This document shows, in pieces, positions 25,457 through 39,683 of a DNA stretch of 64,000 nt. The notes below the pieces were generated by a model. It ran no database searches. It worked only from the letters and a program-made list of their open reading frames with translations, and was not told the DNA's origin. The stretch's first letter is position 1. Every line of letters starts with the position of its first letter. This stretch comes from Meconema thalassinum (Eukaryota; Arthropoda; Insecta; Orthoptera; Tettigoniidae). The DNA is taken from NCBI GenBank assembly GCA_946902985.2, contig OX336391.1:74129947-74193946 (forward strand), read 5' to 3'. The position numbers and the translations under genes were made by a program.

Positions 25457-28400
25457 CCCCCCCCCCAAATAGTCTGTTCCCTCCCAGCATTACTGCTTAT
25501 CCCCTACCAACTAGCCTGTTCTTTTCCAGCATTACCGCTTATCCCGTCCCAACTAGTCTGTTCTCTCCCAGCGTTACCGCTTATCCCCTCCCAACTGGTC
25601 TGTTCTCTCACAGTATTCCCGCTTATCCCCTCCCAACTAGTCTGTTCTCTCCCAGCGTTACTGCTTATCCCCTGCCAACTAGTCTGTTCTCCCCAGCATT
25701 ACCGCTTATCCCCTCCCAACTAGTCTGTTCTCTCCCAGCGTTACTGCTTATCCCCTCCCAACTAGTCTGTTCTCCCCAGCATTACCGCTTATTCCCTCCC
25801 AACTAGTCTGTTCTCTCCCGGCGTTACTGCTTATCCCCTGCCAACTAGTCTGTTCTCCCTAGCATTACCGCTTATCCCCTCCCAACTAGTATGTTCCCTC
25901 CCAGTATTACCGCTTATACCTTCCCAAATAGTCTGTTCTCTCCCAGCGTTACTGCTTGACCCCTGCCAACTAGTCTGTTCACTCCCAGCATTACCACTTA
26001 TCCCCTCCCAACTAGTCTGTTCTCTTCCAGCATTACCGCTTATCCCCACCCAACTAGTCTGTTCTCTCCCAGCATTACCGCTTTTCCCCTGCCAACTAAT
26101 CAGTTCTCTCCCAGCATTACTGCTTATTCCCTGCCAACTAGTCTGATCTCTCCCAGCAGAACTGCTTATCCCCTCCCAACTAGTCTGTTCTCTCCCAGCA
26201 TTACCGCTTATCCCCTCCCAAATAGCCTGTTCCCTCCCAGCATTACCGCTTATCCCCTCCCAACTAGTCTGTTCTCTCCCAGCGTTACTGCTTATCCCCT
26301 GCCAACTAGTCTGTTCTCCCTAGCATTACCGCTTCTCCCCTCCCAACCAGTCTGTTCCCTCCCAGCATAACCGCTTATACCTTCCCAAATAGTCTGTTCT
26401 CTCCCAGCGTTACTGCTTGACCCCTGCCAACTAGTCAGTTCACTCCCAGCATTACCACTTATCCCTCCCAACTAGTCTGTTCTCTTCCAGCATTACCGCT
26501 TATCCCCACCCAACTAGTCTGTTCTCTCCCAGCATTACCGCTTATCCCCTGCCAACTAATCTGTTCTCTCCCAGCATTACTGCTTATCCCCAGCCATTTA
26601 GTCTGTTTTCCCCAGCATTACTGCTTATCCCCTGCCAACTAGTCTGATCTCTCCCAGCATTACTGCTTATCCCCACCCAACTAGTCTGTTCTCTCCCAGC
26701 ATTACCGCTTATCCCCTGCCAACAAATCTGTTCTCTCCCAGCATTACTGCTTATCCCCTGCCAACTAGTCTGTTCTCTCCCAGCATTACCGCTTATCCCC
26801 TGCCAAATAATCTGTTCTCTATCAGTATTACTGCTTATCCCCTGCCAACTAGTCTGTTCTCCCCCAGCGTTACCGCTTGACCCCTGCCAACTAGTCCGTT
26901 AACTCCCAGCATTACCACTTATCCCCTCCCAACTAGTCTGTTCTCTTCCAGCATTACCTTTTATCCCCACCCAACTAGTCTGTTCTCTCCCAGCATTACC
27001 GCTATCCCCTGCCAACTAATCTGTTCTCTCCCGACATTACTGCTTATCCCCTGCCAACTAGTCTGATCTCTCCCAGCATAACTGCTTATCCCCTCCCAAC
27101 TAGTCTGTTCTCTCCCAGCATTACCGCTAATCCCCTCCCAACTAGCCTGTTCTCTCCCAGCATTACTGCTTATCCCCTGCCAACTAGTCTGATCTCTCCC
27201 AGCATAACTGCTTATCCCCTCCCAACTAGTCTGTTCTCTCCCAGCATTACCGCTTATCCCCTCCCAACTAGCCTGTTCTCTCCCAGCATTACTGCTTATC
27301 CCCTCCCAACTAGTCTGTTCTCTCCCAGCGTTACCGCTTATCCCCTGCCAACTAGTCTGTTCTCTCCCAGCATTACCGCTTATCCCCTCCCAACTAGCCT
27401 GTTCTCTCCCAGCATTACTGCTTATCCCCTGCCAACTAGTCTGATCTCTCCCAGCATAACTTCTTATCCCCTCCCAACTAGTCTGTTCTCTCCCAGCATT
27501 ACTGCTTATCCCCTGCCAACTAGTCTGATCTCTCCCAGCATTACTGCTTATCCCCTGCCAACTAGTCTGTTCTCTCCCAGCGTTACCGCTTATCCCCTGC
27601 CAACTAGTCTGTTCTCTCCCAGCATTACTGCTTTTCCTCTGTCAACTAGTCTGATCTCTCCCAGCATTACTGCTTATCCCCTCCCAACTAGTCTGTTCTC
27701 TCCCAGCATTACCTTTTATCCCCACCCAACTAGTCTGTTCTCTCCCAGCATTACCGCTATCCCCTGCCAACTAATCTGTTCTCTCCCAGCATAACTGCTT
27801 ATCCCCTGCCAACTAGTCTGATCTCTCCCAGCATAACTGCTTATCCCCTCGCAACTGGTCTGTTCTCTCCCAGCATTACCGCTTATCCCCTCCCAACTAG
27901 CCTGTTCTCTCCCAGCATTACTGCTTATCCCCTCCAAACTAGTCAGTTCTCTCCTAGAATTACTGCTTATCCCCTGCCAACTAGTCTGTTCCCTCCCAGC
28001 ATTACCGCTTATCCCCTCCCAACTAGCCTGTTCTCTCCCAGCATTACTGCTTATCCCCTCCCAACTAGTCTGTTCTCTCCCAGCATTACCGCTTATCCCC
28101 TCCCAACTAGTCTGTTCTCTTCCAGCATTACCGCTTATCCCCTCCCAACTAGTCTGTCCTCTCCCAGCATTACCGCTTTTCCCCTCCCAACTAGCCTGTT
28201 CTCTCCCAGCATTACCGCTTATCCCCTCCCAACTAGCCTGTTCTCTCCCAGCATCACTGCTTATCCCCTCCCAACTAGTCAGTTCTCTCCTAGCATTACT
28301 GCTTATCCCCTGCCAACTAGTCTGTTCTCTCCCAGCATTACTGCCTACCCCTGCCAACTAGTCTGTTCCCTCCCAGCATTACCGCTTATCCCCTCCCAAC

Positions 28401-31400
28401 TAGTCTGTTCCATCCCAGCATTACTGCTTATCCCCTGCCAACTAGTCTGTTCCCTCCCAGCATTACCGCTTATCCCCTCCCAACTAGTCTGTTCCCTCCC
28501 AGCATTACGGCTTATCCCCTCCCTAATAGTCTGTTCTCTCCCAGCATTCCTGCTTATCTCCTCCCAACTAGTCTGTTCTCTCCGAGCATTACCACTTATC
28601 CCCTCCCTACTAGTCTGTTCTCTCCCAGCATTCCTGCTTATCCCCTCCCAACTAGTCTGTTCTCTCCCAGCATTACTGCTTATCCCCTGCCAACTAGTCT
28701 GTTCCATCCCAGCATTACCGCTTATCCCCTCCCAACTAGTCTGTTCTCTCCCAGCATTACCGCTTATCCCCTGCCAATTAGTCTGTTCTCACCCAGCATT
28801 ACTGCTTATCCCCTGCCAACTAGTCTGTTCCCTCCCAGCATTACTGCTTATCCCCTCCCAACTAGTCTGTTCTCTCCCAGCATTCCAGTTTATCCCCTCC
28901 CAACTAGTCTGTTCCCTCCCAGCATTACTGCTTATCCCCTGCGAACTAGTCTGTTCTCTTCCAGTATTACTGCTTATCCCCTGCCAACTAGTCTGTTCTT
29001 TCCCAGCATTACTGCTTATCCACACCCAACAAGTCTGTTCTCTCCCAACATTCCTGCTTATCACCTCCCAACTAGTCTGTTCCCTCCGGCCGTACTGCTT
29101 ATCCCCTGCGAACTAGTCTGTTCTCTTCCGGCATTACTGCCTATCCCCTGCCAACTAGTCTGTTCTCACCCAGCATTGCCGCTTATCCCCTGCCAAATAG
29201 TCTGTTCTCTCCCAGCATTACTGCTCATCCCCTGCCAACTAGTCTGTTCCCTCCCAACTAGTCTGTTCTCTCCCAGCATTACTGCTTATCCCCTGCAAAC
29301 TAGTATGTTCATTCCCAGCATTACTGCTTATCCCCCCCCCCAAATAGTCTGTTCCCTCCCAGCATTACTGCTTATCCCCGACAAACTAGCCTGTTCTCTT
29401 CCAGCATTACCGCTTATCCCCTCCCAAATAGTCTGTTCTCTCCCAGGATTACTTATCCCCACCCAACTAGTCTGTTCTCTCCCAGCATTACCGCTTATCC
29501 CCTCCCAACTAGTCTGTTCCCTCCCAGCATTACTGCTAATCGCCTGCCAACTAGTATGTTCCCTTCCAGCATTCCTGCTTATCCCCTCCCAACTAGTCTG
29601 TTCCCTCCCAGCATTACCGCTTATCCCCTCCCAACTAGTCTGTTCCCTCCCAGCATTACCGCTTATCCCCTCCCTACTAGTCTGTTCCCTCCCAGCATTA
29701 CCGATTATCCCCTTCCTATTGGTCTGTTATCTTCCAGCTTTACCACTTATCCCCTCCCAACTAGTCTGTTCTCTTCCAGCATTACCTTTTATCCCCACCC
29801 AACTAGTCTGTTCTCTCCCAGCATTACCGCTATCCCCTGCCAACTAATCTGTTCTCTCCCGACATTACTGCTTATCCCCTGCCAACTAGTCTGATCTCTC
29901 CCAGCATAACTGCTTATCCCCTCCCAACTAGTCTGTTCTCTCCCAGCATTACCGCTTATCCCCTCCAAACTAGCCTGTTCTCTCCCAGCATTACTGCTTA
30001 TCCACTGCCAACTAGTCTGATCTCTCCCAGCATAACTGCTTATCCCCTCCCAACTAGTCTGTTCTCTCCCAGCATTACCGCTTATCCCCTCCCAACTAGC
30101 CTGTTCTCTCCCAGCATTACTGCTTATCCCCTCCCAACTAGTCTGTTCTCTCCCAGCGTTACCGCTTATCCCCTGCCAACTAGTCTGTTCTCTCCCAGCA
30201 TTACTGCTTATCCCCTGCCAACTAGTCTGATCTCTCCCAGCAAAACTGCTTATCCCCTCCCAACTAGTCTGTTCTCTCCCAGCATTACTGCTTATCCCCT
30301 GCCAACTAGTCTGATCTCTCCCAGCATTACTGCTTATCCCCTGCCAACTAGTCTGTTCTCTCCCAGCGTTACCGCTTATCCCCTGCCAACTAGTCTGTTC
30401 TCTCCCAGCATTACTGCTTTTCCCCCGCCAACTAGTCTGATCTCTCCCAGCATTACTGCTTATCCCCTCCCAACTAGTCTGTTCTCTCCCAGCATTACCT
30501 TTTATCCCCACCCAACTAGTCGGTTCTCTCCCAGCATTACCGCTATCCCCTGCCAACTATCCTGTTCTCTCCCAGCATAACTGCTTATCCCCTGCCAACT
30601 AGTCTGATCTCTTCCAGCATAACTGCTTATCCCCTCCCAACTAGTCTGTTCTCTCCCAGCATTACCGCTTATCCCCTCCCAACAAGCCTGTTCTCTCCCA
30701 GCATTACTGCTTATCCCCTGCCAACTAGTCTGATCTCTCCCAGCATAACCGCTTATCCCCTGCCAACTAGTCTGTTCTCTCCCAGCATTCCTGCTTATCC
30801 CCTCCCAACTAGTCTGTTCTCTCCGAGCATTACCACTTATCCCCTCCCTACTAGTCTGTTCTCTCCCAGCATTCCTGCTTATCCCCTCCCAACTAGTCTG
30901 TTCTCTCCCAGCATTACTGCTTATCACCTGCCAATTAGTCTGTTCCATCCCAGCATTAATGCTTATCCCCTCCCAACTAGTCTGTTCCCTCCCAGCATTA
31001 CTGCTAATCGCCTGCCAACTAGTCTGTTCCCTTCCAGCATTACTGCTTATCCCCTGCCAACTAGTCTGTTCTCTCCCAGCATTATTGCTTATCCCCTCCC
31101 AACTAGTCTGCTCTGCCCCAGCGGTACCGCTTATCCCCTGCCATCTAGTCTGTTCCCTCCCAGCATTACCGCTTATTCCCTCCCTACTGGTCTGTTCCCT
31201 CCCAGCATTACCGATTATCCCCTTCCTATTGGTCTAATATCTTCCAGCTTTACCGCTTATCCCCTCCCAACTAGTCTGTTCTCTCCCAGCATTACTGCTT
31301 ATCCCCTGCCAACTAGTCTGTTCTTTCCCAGCATTACTGCTTATCCCCCCCCCCCAAATAGTCTGTTCCCTCCCAGCATTACTGCTTATCCCCTACCAAC

Positions 31401-34400
31401 TAGCCTGTTCTCTTCCAGCATTACCGCTTATCCCCTCCCAAATAGTCTCTCTCCCAGGATTACTTATCCCCACCCAACTGGTCTGTTCTTTCCCAGCATT
31501 TTTGCTTATCCACACCAAACTAGTCTGTTCTCTCCCAGCATTCCTGCTTATCACCTCCCAACTAGTCTGTTCTCTCCCAGCATTACTGCTTATCCCCTGC
31601 CAACTAGTCTGTTCTCTCCCAGCATTAGTGCTTATCCCCTCCCAACTAGTCTGCTCTCCCCCAGCATTACTGCTCATCCCCTGCCATCTAGTCTGTTCCC
31701 TCCCAACTAGTCTGTTCTCTCCCAGCATTACTGCTTATCCCCTGCCAACTAGTCTGTTCTCATCCAGCATTGCCGCTTATCCCCTGCCAACTAGTCTGTT
31801 CTCACCCAGCATTACTGTTTATCCCCTGCCAACTATTCTGTCCTCTTCCAGCATTACAGCTTATCCCCTGCCAACTAGTCTGTTCTCTCCCAGCATTACC
31901 GCTTACCCCACCCAACTAGTCTGTTCTCTCCCAGCATTATCGCTTATCCCCTCCCAACTAGTCTGTTCCCTCCCAGCATTACTGCTTATCCCCTGCCAAC
32001 TAGTCTGTTCTCTCCCAGCATTACTGCTTATCCCCTGCCAACTAGTCTGTTCTCTCCCACCATTACTGCTTAACCCCTCCCAACTAGTCTGTTCTCTCCC
32101 AGCGTTACCGCTAACCCCCTGCCAACTAGTCTGTTCTCTCCCAGCATTACTGCTTATCACCTCCCAACTAGTCTGTTCTCTTCCAGCATTACTGCTTATC
32201 CCCTGCCAACTAGTCTGTTATCTCCAAGCATTACTGCTTGTCCCCTCCCAACTAGTCTGTTCCCTCCCAGCATTACTGCTTATCCCCTGCGAACTAGTCT
32301 GTTCTCTTCCAGCATTACTGCTTATCCCCTGCCAACTAGTCTGTTCTTTACCAGCATTACTGCTTATCCACACCCAACTAGTCTGTTCTCTCCCAGCATT
32401 CCTGCTTACCACCTCCCAACTAGTCTGTTCCCTCCCAGCAGTACTGCTTATCCCCTGCGAACTAGTCTGTTCTCTTCCAGCATTACTGCTTATCCGCTGC
32501 CAACTAGTGTGTTCTCTCCCAGCATTGCCGCTTATCCCCTGCCAACTAGTCTGTTCTCTCCCAGCATTACTGCTTATCCCCTGCCAACTAGTATGTTCCC
32601 TCCCAACTAGTCTGTTCTCTCCCAGCATTACTGCTTATCCCCTGCCAACTAGTCTGTTCTCTCCCAACATTACTGCTTATCCCCTCCCAACTAGTCTGTT
32701 CACTCCCAGCATTACTGCTTATCCCCTGCCAACTAGTCTGTTCCCTCCCAGCATTACCGCTTATCCCCTCCCAACTAGTCTGTTCCCTCCCAGCATTACG
32801 GCTTATCCCCTCCCTAATAGTCTGTTCTCTCCCAGCATTCCTGCTTATCTCCTCCCAACTAGTCTGTTCTCTCCGAGCATTACCACTTATCCCCTCCCTA
32901 CTAGTCTGTTCTCTCCCAGCATTCCTGCTTATCCCCTCCCAACTAGTCTGTTCTCTCCCAGCATTACCGCTTATCCCCTGCCAACTAATCTGTTCTCTCC
33001 CAGCATTACTGCTTATTCCCTGCCAACTAGTCTGATCTCTCCCAGCAGAACTGCTTATCCCCTCCCAACTAGTCTGTTCTCTCCCAGCATTACCGCTTAT
33101 CCCCTCCCAAATAGCCTGTTCCCTCCCAGCATTACCGCTTATCCCCTCCCAACTAGTCTGTTCTCTCCCAGCGTTACTGCTTATCCCCTGCCAACTAGTC
33201 TGTTCTCCCTAGCATTACCGCTTCTCCCCTCCCAACCAGTCTCTTCCCTCCCAGCATAACCGCTTATACCTTCCCAAATAGTCTGTTCTCTCCCAGCGTT
33301 ACTGCTTGACCCCTGCCAACTAGTCAGTTCACTCCCAGCATTACCACTTATCCCTCCCAACTAGTCTGTTCTCTTCCAGCATTACCGCTTATCCCCACCC
33401 AACTAGTCTGTTCTCTCCCAGCATTACCGCTTATCCCCTGCCAACTAATCTGTTCTCTCCCAGCATTACTGCTTATCCCCAGCCATTTAGTCTGTTCTCC
33501 CCAGCATTACTGCTTATCCCCTGCCAACTAGTCTGATCTCTCCCAGCATTACTGCTTATCCCCACCCAACTAGTCTGTTCTCTCCCAGCATTACCGCTTA
33601 TCCCCTGCCAACAAATCTGTTCTCTCCCAGCATTACTGCTTATCCCCTGCCAACTAGTCTGTTCTCTCCCAGCATTACCGCTTATCCCCTGCCAACTAAT
33701 CTGTTCTCTATCAGTATTACTGCTTGACCCCTGCCAACTAGTCCGTTAACTCCCAGCATTACCACTTATCCCCTCCCAACTAGTCTGTTCTCTTCCAGCA
33801 TTACCTTTTATCCCCACCCAACTAGTCTGTTCTCTCCCAGCATTACCGCTATCCCCTGCCAACTAATCTGTTCTCTCCCGACATTACTGCTTATCCCCTG
33901 CCAACTAGTCTGATCTCTCCCAGCATAACTGCTTATCCCCTCCCAACTAGTCTGTTCTCTCCCAGCATTACCGCTTATCCCCTCCCAACTAGCCTGTTCT
34001 CTCCCAGCATTACTGCTTATCCCCTGCCAACTAGTCTGATCTCTCCCAGCATAACTGCTTATCCCCTCCCAACTAGTCTGTTCTCTCCCAGCATTACCGC
34101 TTATCCCCTCCCAACTAGCCTGTTCTCTCCCAGCATTACTGCTTATCCCCTCCCAACTAGTCTGTTCTCTCCCAGCGTTACCGCTTATCCCCTGCCAACT
34201 AGTCTGTTCTCTCCCAGCATTACCGCTTATCCCCTCCCAACTAGCCTGTTCTCTCCCAGCATTACTGCTTATCCCCTGCCAACTAGTCTGATCTCTCCCA
34301 GCATAACTTCTTATCCCCTCCCAACTAGTCTGTTCTCTCCCAGCATTACTGCTTATCCCCTGCCAACTAGTCTGATCTCTCCCAGCATTACTGCTTATCC

Positions 34401-36034
34401 CCTGCCAACTAGTCTGTTCTCTCCCAGCGTTACCGCTTATCCCCTGCCAACTAGTCTGTTCTCTCCCAGCATTACTGCTTTTCCTCTGTCAACTAGTCTG
34501 ATCTCTCCCAGCATTACTGCTTATCCCCTCCCAACTAGTCTGTTCTCTCCCAGCATTACCTTTTATCCCCACCCAACTAGTCTGTTCTCTCCCAGCATTA
34601 CCGCTATCCCCTGCCAATTAATCTGTTCTCTCCCAGCATAACTGCTTATCCCCTGCCAACTAGTCTGATCTCTCCCAGCATAACTGCTTATCCCCTCGCA
34701 ACTGGTCTGTTCTCTCCCAGCATTACCGCTTATCCCCTCCCAACTAGCCTGTTCTCTCCCAGCATTACTGCTTATCCCCTCCAAACTAGTCAGTTCTCTC
34801 CTAGCATTACTGCTTAGCCCCTGCCAACTAGTCTGTTCTCTCCCAGCATTACTGCGTATCCCCTGCCAACTAGTCTGTTCCCTCCCAGCATTACCGCTTA
34901 TCCCCTCCCAACTAGCCTGTTCTCTCCCAGCATTACTGCTTATCCCCTCCCAACTAGTCAGTTCTCTCCTAGAATTACTGCTTATCCCCTGCCAACTAGT
35001 CTGTTCTCTCCCAGCATTACCGCTTATCCCCTCCCAACTAGCCTGTTCTCTCCCAGCATTACTGCTTATCCCCTCCCAACTAGTCTGTTCTCTCCCAGCA
35101 TTACCGCTTATCCCCTCCCAACTAGTCTGTTCTCTTCCAGCATTACCGCTTATCCCCTCCCAACTAGTCTGTCCTCTCCCAGCATTACCGCTTTTCCCCT
35201 CCCAACTAGCCTGTTCTCTCCCAGCATTACCGCTTATCCCCTCCCAACTAGCCTGTTCTCTCCCAGCATCACTGCTTATCCCCTCCCAACTAGTCAGTTC
35301 TCTCCTAGCATTACTGCTTATCCCCTGCCAACTAGTCTGTTCTCTCCCAGCATTACTGCCTATCCCCTGCCAACTAGTCTGTTCCCTCCCAGCATTACCG
35401 CTTATCCCCTCCCAACTAGTCTGTTCCATCCCAGCATTACTGCTTATCCCCTGCCAACTAGTCTGTTCCCTCCCAGCATTACCGCTTATCCCCTCCCAAC
35501 TAGTCTGTTCCCTCCCAGCATTACGGCTTATCCCCTCCCTAATAGTCTGTTCTCTCCCAGCATTCCTGCTTATCTCCTCCCAACTAGTCTGTTCTCTCCG
35601 AGCATTACCACTTATCCCCTCCCTACTATTCTGTTCTCTCCCAGCATTCCTGCTTATCCCCTCCCAACTAGTCTGTTCTCTCCCAGCATTACTGCTTATC
35701 CCCTGCCAACTAGTCTGTTCCATCCCAGCATTACCGCTTATCCCCTCCCAACTAGTCTGTTCTCTCCCAGCATTACCGCTTATCCCCTGCCAATTAGTCT
35801 GTTCTCACCCAGCATTACTGCTTATCCCCTGCCAACTAGTCTGTTCCCTCCCAGCATTACTGCTTATCCCCTCCCAACTAGTCTGTTCTCTCCCAGCATT
35901 CCAGTTTATCCCCTCCCAACTAGTCTGTTCCCTCCCAGCATTACTGCTTATCCCCTGCGAACTAGTCTGTTCTCTTCCAGTATTACTGCTTATCCCCTGC
36001 CAACTAGTCTGTTCTTTCCCAGCATTACTGCTTA
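25457..36034 (+). repeat. Satellite tandem duplication B, copy 2 (about 10.6 kb)
   Basis: Second copy of 14,749-25,456. A one-base deletion near 28,347 (CTACCCC for CTATCCCC) and the monomer-sized indels listed for copy 1 distinguish it. At about 36,035 it does not return to the C-tract, but continues with the sequence found after 18,430 and 29,010. Confidence 0.85.
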
Positions 36035-39000
36035 TCCACACCCAACAAGTCTGTTCTCTCCCAACATTCCTGCTTATCACCTCCCAACTAGTCTGTTCCC
36101 TCCGGCCGTACTGCTTATCCCCTGCGAACTAGTCTGTTCTCTTCCGGCATTACTGCCTATCCCCTGCCAACTAGTCTGTTCTCACCCAGCATTGCCGCTT
36201 ATCCCCTGCCAAATAGTCTGTTCTCTCCCAGCATTACTGCTCATCCCCTGCCAACTAGTCTGTTCCCTCCCAACTAGTCTGTTCTCTCCCAGCATTACTG
36301 CTTATCCCCTGCCAACTAGTATGTTCATTCCCAGCATTACTGCTTATCCCCCCCCCAAATAGTCTGTTCCCTCCCAGCATTACTGCTTATCCCCGACAAA
36401 CTAGCCTGTTCTCTTCCAGCATTACCGCTTATCCCCTCCCAAATAGTCTGTTCTCTCCCAGGATTACTTATCCCCACCCAACTAGTCTGTTCTCTCCCAG
36501 CATTACCGCTTATCCCCTCCCAACTAGTCTGTTCCCTCCCAGCATTACTGCTAATCGCCTGCCAACTAGTATGTTCCCTTCCAGCATTCCTGCTTATCCC
36601 CTCCCAACTAGTCTGTTCCCTCCCAGCATTACCGCTTATCCCCTCCCAACTAGTCTGTTCCCTCCCAGCATTACCGCTTATCCCCTCCCTACTAGTCTGT
36701 TCCCTCCCAGCATTACCGATTATCCCCTTCCTATTGGTCTGTTATCTTCCAGCTTTACCACTTATCCCCTCCCAACTAGTCTGTTCTCTTCCAGCATTAC
36801 CTTTTATCCCCACCCAACTAGTCTGTTCTCTCCTAGCATTACCGCTATCCCCTGCCAACTAATCTGTTCTCTCCCGACATTACTGCTTATCCCCTGCCAA
36901 CTAGTCTGATCTCTCCCAGCATAACTGCTTATCCCCTCCCAACTAGTCTGTTCTCTCCCAGCATTACCGCTTATCCCCTCCAAACTAGCCTGTTCTCTCC
37001 CAGCATTACTGCTTATCCACTGCCAACTAGTCTGATCTCTCCCAGCATAACTGCTTATCCCCTCCCAACTAGTCTGTTCTCTCCCAGCATTACCGCTTAT
37101 CCCCTCCCAACTAGCCTGTTCTCTCCCAGCATTACTGCTTATCCCCTCCCAACTAGTCTGTTCTCTCCCAGCGTTACCGCTTATCCCCTGCCAACTAGTC
37201 TGTTCTCTCCCAGCATTACTGCTTATCCCCTGCCAACTAGTCTGATCTCTCCCAGCAAAACTGCTTATCCCCTCCCAACTAGTCTGTTCTCTCCCAGCAT
37301 TACTGCTTATCCCCTGCCAACTAGTCTGATCTCTCCCAGCATTACTGCTTATCCCCTGCCAACTAGTCTGTTCTCTCCCAGCGTTACCGCTTATCCCCTG
37401 CCAACTAGTCTGTTCTCTCCCAGCATTACTGCTTTTCCCCCGCCAACTAGTCTGATCTCTCCCAGCATTACTGCTTATCCCCTCCCAACTAGTCTGTTCT
37501 CTCCCAGCATTACCTTTTATCCCCACCCAACTAGTCGGTTCTCTCCCAGCATTACCGCTATCCCCTGCCAACTATCCTGTTCTCTCCCAGCATAACTGCT
37601 TATCCCCTGCCAACTAGTCTGATCTCTCCCAGCATTACTGCTTATCCCCTCCCAACTAGTCTGTTCTCTCCCAGCATTACCGCTTATCCCCTCCCAACAA
37701 GCCTGTTCTCTCCCAGCATTACTGCTTATCCCCTGCCAACTAGTCTGATCTCTCCCAGCATAACCGCTTATCCCCTGCCAACTAGTCTGTTCTCTCCCAG
37801 CATTCCTGCTTATCCCCTCCCAACTAGTCTGTTCTCTCCGAGCATTACCACTTATCCCCTCCCTACTAGTCTGTTCTCTCCCAGCATTCCTGCTTATCCC
37901 CTCCCAACTAGTCTGTTCTCTCCCAGCATTACTGCTTATCACCTGCCAATTAGTCTGTTCCATCCCAGCATTAATGCTTATCCCCTCCCAACTAGTCTGT
38001 TCCCTCCCAGCATTACTGCTAATCGCCTGCCAACTAGTCTGTTCCCTTCCAGCATTACTGCTTATCCCCTGCCAACTAGTCTGTTCTCTCCCAGCATTAT
38101 TGCTTATCCCCTCCCAACTAGTCTGCTCTGCCCCAGCGGTACCGCTTATCCCCTGCCATCTAGTCTGTTCCCTCCCAGCATTACCGCTTATTCCCTCCCT
38201 ACTGGTCTGTTCCCTCCCAGCATTACCGATTATCCCCTTCCTATTGGTCTAATATCTTCCAGCTTTACCGCTTATCCCCTCCCAACTAGTCTGTTCTCTC
38301 CCAGCATTACTGCTTATCCCCTGCCAACTAGTCTGTTCTTTCCCAGCATTACTGCTTATCCCCCCCCCAAATAGTCTGTTCCCTCCCAGCATTACTGCTT
38401 ATCCCCTACCAACTAGCCTGTTCTCTTCCAGCATTACCGCTTATCCCCTCCCAAATAGTCTCTCTCCCAGGATTACTTATCCCCACCCAACTGGTCTGTT
38501 CTTTCCCAGCATTTTTGCTTATCCACACCAAACTAATCTGTTCTCTCCCAGCATTCCTGCTTATCACCTCCCAACTAGTCTGTTCTCTCCCAGCATTACT
38601 GCTTATCCCCTGCCAACTAGTCTGTTCTCTCCCAGCATTAGTGCTTATCCCCTCCCAACTAGTCTGTTCCCTCCCAGCATTACTGCTTATCCCCTGCCAA
38701 ATAGTCTGTTCTCTCCCAGCATTACTGCTCATCCCCTGCCAACTAGTCTGTTCCCTCCCAACTAGTCTGTTCTCTCCCAGCATTACTGCTTATCCCCTGC
38801 CAACTAGTCTGTTCTCATCCAGCATTGCCGCTTATCCCCTGCCAACTAGTCTGTTCTCACCCAGCATTACTGTTTATCCCCTGCCAACTATTCTGTCCTC
38901 TTCCAGCATTACAGCTTATCCCCTGCCAACTAGTCTGTTCTCTCCCAGCATTACCGCTTACCCCACCCAACTAGTCTGTTCTCTCCCAGCATTATCGCTT

Positions 39001-39683
39001 ATCCCCTCCCAACTAGTCTGTTCCCTCCCAGCATTACTGCTTATCCCCTGCCAACTAGTCTGTTCTCTCCCAGCATTACTGCTTATCCCCTGCCAACTAG
39101 TCTGTTCTCTCCCACCATTACTGCTTAACCCCTCCCAACTAGTCTGTTCTCTCCCAGCGTTACCGCTAACCCCCTGCCAACTAGTCTGTTCTCTCCCAGC
39201 ATTACTGCTTATCACCTCCCAACTAGTCTGTTCTCTTCCAGCATTACTGCTTATCCCCTGCCAACTAGTCTGTTATCTCCAAGCATTACTGCTTATCCCC
39301 TCCCAACTAGTCTGTTCCCTCCCAGCATTACTGCTTATCCCCTGCGAACTAGTCTGTTCTCTTCCAGTATTACTGCTTATCCCCTGCCAACTAGTCTGAT
39401 CTTTACCAGCATTACTGCTTATCCACACCCAACTAGTCTGTTCTCTCCCAGCATTCCTGCTTACCACCTCCCAACTAGTCTGTTCCCTCCCAGCAGTACT
39501 GCTTATCCCCTGCGAACTAGTCTGTTCTCTTCCAGCATTACTGCTTATCCGCTGCCAACTAGTGTGTTCTCTCCCAGCATTGCCGCTTATCCCCTGCCAA
39601 CTAGTCTGTTCTCTCCCAGCATTACTGCTTATCCCCTGCCAACTAGTATGTTCCCTCCCAACTAGTCTGTTCTCTCCCAGCAT
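35805..39683 (+). repeat. Satellite block duplicated from 28,789-32,628
   Basis: Collinear with 28,789-32,628 at an offset of 7,013-7,016 bp up to about 38,650, then 7,055 bp after one extra monomer. An offset near 7,014 bp equals 167 monomers and also relates 16,970-18,130 to 23,984-25,144. Confidence 0.85.
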
